Notes under the pieces: model-generated
The model's database searches: none
Told to the model about the DNA's origin: nothing
The model's input: the letters and a program-made list of their open reading frames with translations, nothing else
Translations under genes and position numbers: made by a program
Origin: Bacillota bacterium
GTDB taxonomy: Bacteria; Bacillota; Proteinivoracia; UBA4975; VEMY01
Length of the DNA stretch: 64,000 nt
Direction of reading: 5' to 3'
Assembly (NCBI GenBank): GCA_009711825.1
Contig: VEMY01000050.1
Span: 1-64,000, forward strand
Shown: piece by piece, positions 49,612 through 57,794 of the stretch
Layout of the letters: each line of letters begins with the position of its first letter
Numbering within the stretch: the stretch's first letter is position 1

Positions 49612-50530
49612 TGCCGTTCACCAACTTTAGAAAAATGTCTTCCAGGGTCAACTCCGCCGGCTCAAAACGGCGTAAAGGTAATTGTAGCTGATCGATTAAA
49701 CCAGGAATTTCCCTGCGGGCTGCGGCAATATCATAGATAGTGACCCGGATTTTGTTGTCTGTTTCTTCAACCCGTTCGCTCCAGGGCTTCGCTGCCAATG
49801 CTGCGATTAACGGTTCGGGGGCAGCGTCAATCTCAATGGTGACCGCCGACTGCATATGCTGCTCGCGCAGGGTTGCCATGGCTTGCTCTGTTATCAGACG
49901 TCCTGACTTCAAAATTGCAACCCGGTCGCATATACGCTCTACATCCGAGAGGATATGAGTGGAGAAGAAGACGGTGGTTTTCTCGGAGAGAAGTTTGATT
50001 GACTCCAGCATCTCCCGGCGCCCGATGGGGTCAAGGGCGGAGGTGGGCTCATCGAGGAACAAAAGCTCGGGATTGTTGATTAGAGCCTGGGCCAGGCCTA
50101 GGCGTTGTTTCATGCCCCGGGAATAACCGCCGATGCGGGTCTTGACGCCCCTGAGGGCCGTTGCTTCCAGCAATTCCTCAACTCGTTTGTTCAGTTCAGG
50201 GCCCGGAATTCCGAACAGCTGGCCAGAGAGACGCAAAAACTCATCGCCTCGCATCCAATTATAGAAGTTCGGTACATCAGGCAGAAACCCGACCTTTTGC
50301 AGCCAGGCTGCATCAGTGGCAGTTGTTACCTTTTGTCCTAACACCCAGGCCTCGCCCGCAGAAATGCGGGCGAGACCGAGGAGCATGCGGATGGTAGTTG
50401 TCTTGCCCGCGCCATTGGGGCCAAGGAAACCGAATATCGAACCCCGGGGCACATGTAAATTAAGTTTATCAACTGCAATGGTGTCCCCGAACCGGCGGCT
50501 GAGATTTTCTGTTTTTATTACATAGTCCAT
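49604..50530 (-). CDS. ABC transporter ATPase (second exporter)
   Basis: This 308-aa ATPase has Walker A FGFLGPNGAGKTTTIRMLLG, signature GGYSRGMKQRLGLAQALINN, Walker B ELLFLDEPTSALDP and switch histidine FFSTHILSD, then a C-terminal extension of about 90 residues common in ABC-2 ATPases. Short overlap with its permease gene suggests translational coupling. It lies five bp downstream of the small PLDc_N gene. Confidence 0.92.
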   Translation of the reverse strand: MDYVIKTENLSRRFGDTIAVDKLNLHVPRGSIFGFLGPNGAGKTTTIRMLLGLARISAGEAWVLGQKVTTATDAAWLQKVGFLPDVPNFYNWMRGDEFLRLSGQLFGIPGPELNKRVEELLEATALRGVKTRIGGYSRGMKQRLGLAQALINNPELLFLDEPTSALDPIGRREMLESIKLLSEKTTVFFSTHILSDVERICDRVAILKSGRLITEQAMATLREQHMQSAVTIEIDAAPEPLIAALAAKPWSERVEETDNKIRVTIYDIAAARREIPGLIDQLQLPLRRFEPAELTLEDIFLKLVNGND

Positions 50531-50535
50531 ACTTT

Positions 50536-50745
50536 TTAATCCCTTCGACCCAAGACCAGGTAGATAATCGGGCCTAGCCCTGCAGTAACAAACAGGATTA
50601 CCAGCGCCCAGATAATTTTGCTTCCTCCCATTACCCGTTCCCGTTTCACCAGGTCAGTCAAGGCGATAATCATCAGGATCAGTTGTAAGAGGACTAATGG
50701 AATCAGCAAAAGCAGATGTTCCTTTAATACTTCGATAGCTTCCAT
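50536..50745 (-). CDS. Small PLDc_N domain membrane protein
   Basis: This 69-aa protein has two helices. LIPLVLLQLILMIIALTDLV then GGSKIIWALVILFVTAGLGP with IIYLVLGRRD matches the phospholipase-D nuclease N-terminal (PLDc_N) signature found alone in YxlE/YtrD-like small proteins of antibiotic-responsive operons. AAGGAG precedes the ATG. It probably modulates the sensor or regulator rather than carrying enzymatic activity. Confidence 0.85.
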   Translation of the reverse strand: MEAIEVLKEHLLLLIPLVLLQLILMIIALTDLVKRERVMGGSKIIWALVILFVTAGLGPIIYLVLGRRD

Positions 50746-50776
50746 GCCCTGTACTCCTTATGGGGGAATAAATTCC

Positions 50777-51079
50777 CTAAATTTTTACCGCTGTACCGTA
50801 GACAACAATTTCAGCAATTCCCTGTCCTACTGAGGATGATGTGTAGCGGACACCGATGATGGCATTGGCGCCCAGCTTTTCAGCTTCGGCAATCATTTCA
50901 TCCAAAGCGTTTTGACGGGCATCGCCAATCATCTTGGAATACTCAGTAACCTCACCGCCAAAAATGCGCCGCAGGCCGGCGACAATGTCTTTGCCCAGAT
51001 GGACAGCCTTCACTTTAGAACCTTGGACCATACCGAGAACCTCATAATCAGTGCGCAGATCGGAAGTAGCTAACAACAT
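50777..51079 (-). CDS. YbjQ/UPF0145 family protein
   Basis: This 100-aa protein (LRTDYEVLGMVQGSKVKAVH, DEMIAEAEKLGANAIIGVRY, IAEIVVYGTAVKI) is a typical YbjQ member that forms a pentameric barrel. The function is unknown; the family was named for a heavy-metal-binding suggestion. It sits inside the exporter operon between the two ABC systems. Confidence 0.9.
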   Translation of the reverse strand: MLLATSDLRTDYEVLGMVQGSKVKAVHLGKDIVAGLRRIFGGEVTEYSKMIGDARQNALDEMIAEAEKLGANAIIGVRYTSSSVGQGIAEIVVYGTAVKI

Positions 51080-51099
51080 TTAAAACGCCTCCTTAAAAT

Positions 51100-51882
51100 T
51101 TAGTATTCTTTTTTGGCGAATTGATGAATCGCCAGACCGAATAACAACAATGTTACCGTAATCATGCCGACTATTGCCAGCCAGGGATAGGCGCCGCCAC
51201 CGACGAACCAGGATATTCCCCTCATCTGCCAGAAAAACGATGCCTGGCTGGTAGCTCTGAACATGCCCAATACAGAATAGAGGGCCAGGAGTGCGGCGCT
51301 AATTGCCCCCGCCTTAATTGCATCGGCGCTGTGCACAGAAATCCACGTTGCAAACGCCTGGACAATGAAGAGCCCGATATTGGTAAGAAAAGTGGCCGCT
51401 AGTAAAGATTGCCAATGGACGGAACCCAGCGCCATGCCAGTGCCAATCACAAACAGGGTGCTTACCCAGACTGCTAAACTGAGAATGATTGCCCCGGCAG
51501 CAGACTTATGAATCAAGATTGAAGCCCTGGAAACGGGACGGCTGATCAGAAATTCGATGCTGCCTCGGTTCACTTCGCTGGCCACAGCCTGGGCGCCAAT
51601 GATAATTGCCAGCAGGGTCCCGATTTGCAATAGGTTTTTCGGGTGCCACTGACTCCAAAGGTAGTTGGTGAGACTGTCCATGGCAAAGCGCATTTCCCCC
51701 TCCATCAGGTCACGAAACTCCTGGCCCATGAGGTCCAGCATGCCAAAGAGGTCATCAGTCCACAGCCAGGTGAGGGCCGCGATAATCCCCATCAGGGAAA
51801 GGACAATTATTCCCACCCATAACAGCCAACGCAGTTCCCGAAATTCCTTGCGCAACAAAGCGATGTTAAACAAGTTTTCCAC
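51100..51882 (-). CDS. ABC-2 type transporter permease (first exporter)
   Basis: This 260-aa permease has six helices; NIALLRKEFRELRWLLWVGI at the N-terminus and GAQAVASEVNRGSIEFLISR with PVSRASILIHKSAAGAI are characteristic of the ABC-2 family. It overlaps its ATPase gene by 17 bp. The operon has two such ATPase/permease pairs, probably from an old duplication. Confidence 0.87.
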   Translation of the reverse strand: MENLFNIALLRKEFRELRWLLWVGIIVLSLMGIIAALTWLWTDDLFGMLDLMGQEFRDLMEGEMRFAMDSLTNYLWSQWHPKNLLQIGTLLAIIIGAQAVASEVNRGSIEFLISRPVSRASILIHKSAAGAIILSLAVWVSTLFVIGTGMALGSVHWQSLLAATFLTNIGLFIVQAFATWISVHSADAIKAGAISAALLALYSVLGMFRATSQASFFWQMRGISWFVGGGAYPWLAIVGMITVTLLLFGLAIHQFAKKEY

Positions 51883-52768
51883 CTCCCGGCTCAGCGTACT
51901 CGAGGAAAATAGTTTCTAGATCTTGTTCCACTACCTCCAGGAGGAAATGGGGGACCTTACCTAGAGCGGAGTATATTTCATCAAAATTGTCTTCGATGGT
52001 GATCAGAAAACCACTGCCCTGGCGTTCGACATTTTTTATCCCGGGCCGGGTCAGCAAGTCCTCGGGGGGACTACCCTGGAAAACAATGCGGATTTTCCGT
52101 TCATTAAACTTCATATCGTCCAGTTGGCGGACAGCCTGCAATTTGCCATGGGTGATGATTCCGACCCAATCAGCTACACGCTCCAGGTCTGAAAGTATGT
52201 GGGAAGAAAAGAGGACAGTAGTTTCTCTTTCCGCCACTTCTTTGGTCAGGACCTGAAGAAATTGGCGGCGCCATACAGGGTCCAGATTGCTGGTCGGCTC
52301 ATCAAGTATCAGCAATTCCGGTCGACAGCAAAGTGCGAGGGTAAGTGCGACTTGAGTGCACATCCCCTTGGACAACTCCTTGATCTTGCTGGCCCGGGGC
52401 AGGTCAAATTGGTTCAGTAGTCGGTTGGCTACATCCCAGTCCCAATTCTTATAAAGCCCAGCGTTAAAACGCATCAATTCTTGCACCTGCATATAGGGAT
52501 AGAGCGCAGCCTTTTCGGCCACATAGCCCACCCGTTGTCGAAGCTCAACTCCCTGCTTCCAACTGTCCAGACCCAGGACAGAAACAGTGCCCATAGTTGG
52601 CTTCAGTGTCCCCATCAGCAAGCGAATAGTCGTTGTTTTGCCGGCGCCATTGGGGCCTACCAGTCCGAAAATAGAGCCCTTGGAGACCTGTAGGTTAATA
52701 TCCTTTAGGACTCGGGTAGGGCCAAAGTTTTTGTTTAAGTCGCGGGTTTCAATAACGTATTCCATCAA
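51866..52768 (-). CDS. ABC transporter ATPase (first exporter, YtrB-like)
   Basis: This 300-aa ATPase has Walker A FGLVGPNGAGKTTTIRLLMG, a short signature ELSKGMCTQVALTLALCCRP (the LSGGQ motif reads LSKGM), Walker B ELLILDEPTSNLDP and LFSSHILSD. The ATG overlaps the regulator gene stop by four bases. Cognate permease follows. Confidence 0.92.
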   Translation of the reverse strand: MMEYVIETRDLNKNFGPTRVLKDINLQVSKGSIFGLVGPNGAGKTTTIRLLMGTLKPTMGTVSVLGLDSWKQGVELRQRVGYVAEKAALYPYMQVQELMRFNAGLYKNWDWDVANRLLNQFDLPRASKIKELSKGMCTQVALTLALCCRPELLILDEPTSNLDPVWRRQFLQVLTKEVAERETTVLFSSHILSDLERVADWVGIITHGKLQAVRQLDDMKFNERKIRIVFQGSPPEDLLTRPGIKNVERQGSGFLITIEDNFDEIYSALGKVPHFLLEVVEQDLETIFLEYAEPGGGKLV

Positions 52769-53136
52769 TCCACCTCCTCAATTTTCCACCTTAGGAGTGC
52801 CTGTTCTAAGAGTTGTCGCAGAGTGCGTGCGTCAATCTTCTGGTGGTAGGCCTCAACCATAAATTCATCCAGCTTGCGTTCTAGGGTATCTAGATTTGTT
52901 TTGTGTTGTGGCTTTTCTGCCACATAAGTTCCGGCGCCTTGACGGCGCTGAATTAGGCCCTCGGCTTCCAAAATGCTATAGGCCCTGGCCACTGTATTGG
53001 GGTTAATCGCCAACTCGCCTGCCAGTTCCCGAACTGAAGGCAGTTGTTGGCCTGGTTGAAGCATTCCGCTGGCGACAGCGCTCTTGACCTGATCCACCAG
53101 TTGTTGATATATTGGCAGGGCAGCACGGGGATTCAC
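52765..53136 (-). CDS. GntR-family repressor, YtrA type
   Basis: This 123-aa regulator has the GntR winged helix (PIYQQLVDQVKSAVASGMLQ, QLPSVRELAGELAINPNTVA, GLIQRRQGAGTYVA) and the short helical C-terminal domain of the YtrA subfamily, which commonly controls ABC exporters in response to cell-wall antibiotics. Start GTG 53136 is about 20 bp from a GGGAGGTG site, so the true start is uncertain. It heads the seven-gene operon, and a matching operator lies upstream. Confidence 0.88.
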   Translation of the reverse strand: MNPRAALPIYQQLVDQVKSAVASGMLQPGQQLPSVRELAGELAINPNTVARAYSILEAEGLIQRRQGAGTYVAEKPQHKTNLDTLERKLDEFMVEAYHQKIDARTLRQLLEQALLRWKIEEVD

Positions 53137-53166
53137 AAAAAAACGCAGATAACTTCACCTCCCGGC

Positions 53167-53222
53167 AGTGTATCACTGTCTTAATACACTATGATTGTAT
53201 CTGGCCTGCACCTGGATGTCAA
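53167..53222 (-). promoter_or_regulatory. Promoter and operator of the GntR/ABC operon
   Basis: On the minus strand TTGACA (53222-53217) is separated by 17 bp from TACAAT (53199-53194). Immediately downstream lies the inverted repeat AGTGTAT-10-ATACACT (53190-53167), which has the form of YtrA-type operators and would block initiation when bound by the GntR repressor. Both boxes and the repeat are directly visible; the binding protein is inferred. Confidence 0.8.
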
Positions 53223-53342
53223 AACGAAGGCGAAACTTGTAACATAAATATTATATAACTGCCACGAATTAACAGGGGTGGGGACAAATCGGATATGATA
53301 TCGTTATAGACAAACGCTAAAAGTTATAGAGGTGGGAACATA

Positions 53343-54068
53343 ATGAAGTTTGTTAGCATAATAATTGTGCTTTTACTTACAGTAAATTTACTTGGCGGCT
53401 GTATGAGCGCACCAGAAGAAACAAGGCCGGACGCTTCGGTCGCTGATATTGGCAATGAGCCCAATGGTAATGAACTGCCTGCAGCGGAACTGGTTTTCCG
53501 ACCTAAAGCCAGGCCACAGCTCCCAGAATACCCCGATGTGACCCGGAAACCGGATGCAGAAACCTCCGACAACGGCTTAGGGCCGAAAAACCCTCCGCCT
53601 AGCGATTCAGCTCCAGCCCCCGACGCGCCGCCAGAGAATCCGGAGCCCGCTCCTAATCCGGAAGAACCAAAAGAAGAAACTGGAGGATTAAGTCAGCAGG
53701 AAAAACAGATGCTGGAATTAGTCAACGCGGAACGGGCAAAGGTAGGAGTTGCGCCGTTGAAACTGAACATGGAAGTGACAGAAGTGGCGCGGGTAAAGAG
53801 TAAAGACATGTTGGAGAACAACTATTTTGAGCATCAATCACCGGTGTACGGTTCTCCATTTGAAATGCTAAGCACCTTTGGAATAAACTTTAGCACTGCC
53901 GGTGAAAACATTGCCCTCTACCACGATGTTACAGCTGCTCACCAGGGATTGATGAACTCCCCTGGGCACCGGGAAAATATTTTACGAGAAGAATTCTCCC
54001 AGCTGGGTATCGGGATCATCAAAGCAGCAGATGGGAGACTTTATATAACCCAGCTCTTTATTGGCTAA
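53343..54068 (+). CDS. CAP/SCP-domain (YkwD-like) lipoprotein
   Basis: This 241-aa protein has a lipoprotein signal (MKFVSIIIVLLLTVNLLGGC, lipobox LGGC), a long Pro/Glu-rich linker (about 60-115) and a C-terminal CAP domain: LVNAERAKVGVAPLKLNMEV, ARVKSKDMLENNYFEHQSPV, AGENIALYHDVTAAHQGLMN and SPGHRENILREEFSQLGIGI, containing the conserved His/Glu pairs. It is exposed on the outer side of the membrane; homologues are abundant in spore-formers, and the activity is unclear. It is monocistronic with a strong terminator. Confidence 0.9.
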   Translation: MKFVSIIIVLLLTVNLLGGCMSAPEETRPDASVADIGNEPNGNELPAAELVFRPKARPQLPEYPDVTRKPDAETSDNGLGPKNPPPSDSAPAPDAPPENPEPAPNPEEPKEETGGLSQQEKQMLELVNAERAKVGVAPLKLNMEVTEVARVKSKDMLENNYFEHQSPVYGSPFEMLSTFGINFSTAGENIALYHDVTAAHQGLMNSPGHRENILREEFSQLGIGIIKAADGRLYITQLFIG

Positions 54069-54077
54069 GTAAACGCA

Positions 54078-54106
54078 GACAGGCTGGCACCGCCAGCCTG
54101 TCTTTT
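54078..54106 (+). terminator. Terminator of the CAP-domain gene
   Basis: GACAGGCTGGC and GCCAGCCTGTC form a perfect 11-bp stem around ACC, followed by TTTTCGTG. Confidence 0.92.
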
Positions 54107-54136
54107 CGTGTTAATAAAAAACGTCCCGAAGAACGT

Positions 54137-54610
54137 TTATAATACAAGATTTTGTGGAGGATGTGAGCTGACAGTGTCCAGACGCTCAGAAACAGCCTCC
54201 TGGAGGTCGATGCCCAGTAATTGGGATAGCGACCGGCAAACCTGAATCATTTTATAGAGGAGAATGATATCACTGCGGCCACCGACAATTCCTGCCGTTA
54301 ATTGGTGTAACTTATAGAGATGGTCCCAGATATCCCCGAATAACTTATCCACATGAAAGTCTTCCCACTCTTGGCTGCCCCAAATATCTCCCCAATCCGG
54401 AAACTGGCTAGGGAAGCTAACAATCTGAATTACGATGTCTGCTAACTTGGGGGCACACTGGCAATCGGGAACATTGTCACAGGCATTGGCAATACCTGAA
54501 ATGCTGCTGTGGAGCATTACAATCCGCTGGTGAAACTCCGCTGTCTGCTGATGGTCCCCCAGGTTATCCCGGAGTTCGGCTAGTTGTTGCTGAAGCTGAG
54601 ACAACCGCAT
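54137..54610 (-). CDS. Helical protein of unknown function, possibly MazG-like
   Basis: This 157-aa mostly helical protein starts MRLSQLQQQLAELRDNLGDH. It contains a Cys pair region (CDNVPDCQCAPKLADIVIQI) and ends with ILLYKMIQVCRSLSQLLGID then LQEAVSERL. The ending LGIDLQEAVSERL and ADIVIQI resemble the last helices of MazG-type nucleotide pyrophosphohydrolases, but the EExxE metal motif is not evident. AGGAGG lies seven bases before ATG 54610; the frame extends upstream without a site. Confidence 0.6.
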   Translation of the reverse strand: MRLSQLQQQLAELRDNLGDHQQTAEFHQRIVMLHSSISGIANACDNVPDCQCAPKLADIVIQIVSFPSQFPDWGDIWGSQEWEDFHVDKLFGDIWDHLYKLHQLTAGIVGGRSDIILLYKMIQVCRSLSQLLGIDLQEAVSERLDTVSSHPPQNLVL

Positions 54611-54794
54611 AAGTAAACCTCCTGGCCGTGCCTGCATGAGCGGGCGTTGTTAGGTCTATTATATCCTTCACAGGGGTATGCTGTAAATGCCTAAGAGGGG
54701 TGATTTTGCATTTTACGCACTTTTTATGGTGGTTTGCCCCAGTTATTGCATTGTTTTTGGTAGTGAGTTGAGTTGACCTTCCAACTTAAGCCAC

Positions 54795-54820
54795 AATAAA
54801 GGGGACGGTCAGCCGTCCCC
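54795..54820 (-). terminator. Terminator of the small basic protein gene
   Basis: GGGGACGG and CCGTCCCC form a perfect 8-bp stem, followed on the minus strand by TTTATTG. Confidence 0.75.
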
Positions 54821-54836
54821 ACACGCGGTATCAAAA

Positions 54837-55010
54837 CTATTTGTTGGTTTTTTTGCGAATCGGAACCTGTCCCTGGCCGGCGTTCCTTACCTTATAGATA
54901 TCCCTCTGTTCTTTATCCCGGGGCTCGCCATGGCTGAGACCTAGTTCTTCAGCAATTTCCTCATAATCCCGGTTGCGTCCAAGGGCATCTTTGTATTTCT
55001 TTTTAGGCAC
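54837..55010 (-). CDS. Small basic 57-aa protein, unknown
   Basis: GTG 55010, with AGGAGGTG eight bases upstream, encodes PKKKYKDALGRNRDYEEIAE, LGLSHGEPRDKEQRDIYKVR and a Lys-rich end (IRKKTNK). It is soluble and highly charged, with neither signal nor helix of hydrophobic type. Strong ribosome binding site and terminator support a real gene; I know of no assigned function. Confidence 0.65.
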   Translation of the reverse strand: MPKKKYKDALGRNRDYEEIAEELGLSHGEPRDKEQRDIYKVRNAGQGQVPIRKKTNK

Positions 55011-55142
55011 TTTTTCACCTCCTGCTCATAGTATCACCGGAACCCAAGCGTAAAATTGTTCCGTCGTGCAGGAAATAACCGCCAGGCAGCGAAGTATACT
55101 ACAAAGAGAGTAATAATAATCATTACCGATGGGAGTGATAAA

Positions 55143-56825
55143 ATGGAGTATAACGTACGTCTATGTGGTGCCGCGGGGCAGGGCCTGCAATCGGTGGGAA
55201 AGGTGCTGATCTCCGCACTGTCAAAAACAGGTTGGCATATCTATGCCCACCAGGATTATGAATCACGGATACGCGGCGGAGCGAATTTTTTTCAAATTAG
55301 GATTAGTGATAGACCACTGACTACCTTTTCTCCTCAGGTTGACTTGCTTGTGGCGCTGAGTAGCGAATCCTACCAGATCTTTGCTGATGACCTTCATCCG
55401 CAAAGCATATGTTTTCATCCTGGCCCGGAGAAACTGAACCGGGACTTCACAGAGCATATCTTTAATCCGGAAACTGTCGCCCAAGAAAGCGGTGGCAACA
55501 AACGAATGGCCAGCGCCGTCGTGGCTGGTTTGGTCTGGGCCACTGTCAGCGAAGACCATGAACCGGTGTTGGCTGAGCTGGCAGAGTTTTTTGGCGCTCG
55601 CGACCAGGAGATTGGAGAGGGCAATCGCAAAGCAGGGGCGGCTGGCGTGGAATTGGCCCGACAGCTTGGTATTAAAGCACTTGCTGGTGGACCACGTCCC
55701 GAGGCTGGCCGAATGGTGCTGCGGGGCAATGATGCTGTTGCGTTGGGCGCACTGGCTGCCGGAGTAAAATATGTTGCAGCTTACCCCATGACCCCTTCCA
55801 CAAGTATCACTGAACTCATTGCGGCGGAAGGAAAAAAGTTGGGCGTCAGCGTGGAGCAGGCAGAGGATGAGATTGCAGCCATAAATATGGCGATTGGCGC
55901 CGGCTATACCGGTGTCCGTGCCATGACCACCACCTCCGGCGGTGGCTTCTGCTTGATGACCGAGGCAATTGGCTTGGCCGGAAGCGCGGAAATTCCAGTG
56001 GTTGTTGTCAATGGCCAGCGTCCCGGGCCCAGTACAGGGCTACCCACGCGCACCGAACAGGGTGATTTGTTGTTTGCAGTGCATTCTGGCCATGGGGATT
56101 TTCCTGTTGCAGTTTTGGCCCCGGGCAGCATCGAAGAGGCGTTTTATATTATGGGCGATGCATTTAACTTTGCGGAGCAATACCAGATACCGGTGATTGT
56201 GCTGACTGATCAGTATCTTGCCGATAGCTTCCAGACGCTCTCGGAACTTGCCCCGGACCGGATTAAAATTGACAGAGGCAAATTGGCAGAGCCCAGTGAG
56301 AACTATAAGCGCTATCAGTTGACCAGTGATGGCATCTCCCCTCGTCTATTTCCCGGAGCCGAACCGGCTGTAGTTGTCTCGGCCGGAGATGAACATAACG
56401 AAGAGGGGCACCTGATTGAGGATGCCGAAACCCGGATTGCAATGATGGAAAAACGCATGAATAAATTAAAGCAGATCTCAGTTCTGCAGCCGGTAACATG
56501 TGGAGAAACAAAGCAGCCGACGCTCAGCCTAATTACTTGGGGCTCGACTTGGGGCATTGTTCAGGAAGCCGTGCAGGACTTGGTTAGTTCTGGAGTTTCT
56601 GTCCAGGGAATTCACCTGCCACAGTTGGCTCCGTTGCCGGCTGAAGCATTACAGGCCATTCTTTCTGCTGGGCCAGTATATACGGTGGAAAGCAACTTCA
56701 GTGGTCAACTGGCAACTTTGCTGAAAGGGCACGGCTTTACAATATCCGGAACGTGCAGCCGTTATGACGGCCGTCCACTGGAAGTGAGACAGATAATTGA
56801 GTATGTCAGGGAGGTGCAAGGTTGA
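55143..56825 (+). CDS. korA: 2-oxoacid:ferredoxin oxidoreductase, fused gamma-alpha subunit
   Basis: This 560-aa protein combines an N-terminal gamma domain (LCGAAGQGLQSVGKVLISAL, HQDYESRIRGGANFFQIRIS; about 1-180) with the alpha subunit (GNDAVALGALAAGVKYVAAY, PMTPSTSITELIAAEG, EAIGLAGSAEIPVVVVNGQR, GPSTGLPTRTEQGDL), the KorA/VorA arrangement. With the beta subunit it oxidatively decarboxylates a 2-oxoacid to acyl-CoA and reduces ferredoxin. There is no delta ferredoxin subunit in the operon. ATG 55143 follows GGGAGTG; the earlier ATG 55056 lacks a site. Its stop overlaps korB. Confidence 0.92.
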   Translation: MEYNVRLCGAAGQGLQSVGKVLISALSKTGWHIYAHQDYESRIRGGANFFQIRISDRPLTTFSPQVDLLVALSSESYQIFADDLHPQSICFHPGPEKLNRDFTEHIFNPETVAQESGGNKRMASAVVAGLVWATVSEDHEPVLAELAEFFGARDQEIGEGNRKAGAAGVELARQLGIKALAGGPRPEAGRMVLRGNDAVALGALAAGVKYVAAYPMTPSTSITELIAAEGKKLGVSVEQAEDEIAAINMAIGAGYTGVRAMTTTSGGGFCLMTEAIGLAGSAEIPVVVVNGQRPGPSTGLPTRTEQGDLLFAVHSGHGDFPVAVLAPGSIEEAFYIMGDAFNFAEQYQIPVIVLTDQYLADSFQTLSELAPDRIKIDRGKLAEPSENYKRYQLTSDGISPRLFPGAEPAVVVSAGDEHNEEGHLIEDAETRIAMMEKRMNKLKQISVLQPVTCGETKQPTLSLITWGSTWGIVQEAVQDLVSSGVSVQGIHLPQLAPLPAEALQAILSAGPVYTVESNFSGQLATLLKGHGFTISGTCSRYDGRPLEVRQIIEYVREVQG

Positions 56826-57658
56826 TGAGGGATATCAAAGAATATGCCGGTGGCACACCTGCTTGGTGCCCCGGTTGTGGTGACTTCGCGATCCTTGATG
56901 CTGTGAAGCAGGCGTTGGCAGAAATGGATATTTCCCCCTCCCGGGCAGTAGTAGTCTCCGGAATTGGTCAGGCGGGCAAATTACCCCACTATATGCGGGT
57001 GAACACCTTGAATACCCTCCATGGTCGGACCTTGCCAACAGCAACGGCTGTTACGCAGGTCAATCCGCAATTGACAGTGTTTGCTGTGGGCGGTGACGGA
57101 GATGGCTATGGCGAAGGCGGAAATCATTTTCTCCACGCCCTGAGGCGAAACCCTGATATGACTTACATCGTCTGCGACAACCGGGTGTTTGGCCTTACCA
57201 AGGGGCAGGCATCGCCGACCTCCGATGTCGGGACCCTGGGTGGGTTGACCCCCCAAGGAACTGTGTATCCAGCATTGAATCCGCTGGCGCTGGCAATAAT
57301 GCTGGAGGCTGGTTCGGTGGCCCGTGGTTTTTCCGGCGCCAAGGAGCATCTGGTGAACCTAATAAAAGACGCGGTCAGGACACCGGGGTTCTCGCTAATA
57401 GATGTGCTGCAGCCATGTGTGTCTTTCAATAAAGTGAATACCTGGCAGTGGTATCGTGAGCGGGTTTATGAGCTCGAGGCCGACTATAATCCCACTGATC
57501 AGCAACAGGCGCTTGCGCTTGCGCGCCAGTGGGATGAGCAGATACCGATTGGTGTGCTTTATCGTTCCGGCCGCGAAAGCAGTATAGCGCCCGAAAACCT
57601 TGTTTCGGCAGAGCTGCGTCCGAACCTGGAACCGCTGCTGGACAGATATCGCGTATAA
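56825..57658 (+). CDS. korB: 2-oxoacid:ferredoxin oxidoreductase, beta (TPP-binding) subunit
   Basis: This 277-aa TPP-binding subunit has TPAWCPGCGDFAILDAVKQA (Cys pair for Fe-S ligands), SGIGQAGKLPHYMRVNTLNT, LHGRTLPTATAVTQVNP and the TPP-Mg motif GGDGDGYGEGGNHFLHALRR then DNRVFGLTKGQASPTSD. ATG 56825 overlaps the korA stop, and GGAGGTG lies within the end of korA. The enzyme is probably 2-oxoglutarate- or branched-chain-oxoacid-specific; a precise substrate cannot be read here. Confidence 0.93.
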   Translation: MRDIKEYAGGTPAWCPGCGDFAILDAVKQALAEMDISPSRAVVVSGIGQAGKLPHYMRVNTLNTLHGRTLPTATAVTQVNPQLTVFAVGGDGDGYGEGGNHFLHALRRNPDMTYIVCDNRVFGLTKGQASPTSDVGTLGGLTPQGTVYPALNPLALAIMLEAGSVARGFSGAKEHLVNLIKDAVRTPGFSLIDVLQPCVSFNKVNTWQWYRERVYELEADYNPTDQQQALALARQWDEQIPIGVLYRSGRESSIAPENLVSAELRPNLEPLLDRYRV

Positions 57659-57688
57659 AGAATCTCCCCGTCAGGGGAGTTCTTTATT
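57656..57688 (+). terminator. Terminator of korAB
   Basis: AAAGAA-T-CTCCCC pairs with GGGGAG-T-TCTTT around a 4-nt loop, followed by ATT. It starts at the korB stop. Confidence 0.75.
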
Positions 57689-57794
57689 GGATTGCCAACA
57701 GATGGCAAGGGTGTTATACTGAGCAACGTAGTGGCCGGCAGGATTTTTGTTTTTAGAGGCGAAAACATACACTGTTGTTACATATATATAAATA

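Noticed and set aside
54712-54775. Short hydrophobic frame (about 21-23 codons, HFTHFLWWFAPVIALFLVVS) after AAGAGGGG
   Set aside because: Too short to judge, start codon ambiguous and no terminator; kept only as a curiosity.
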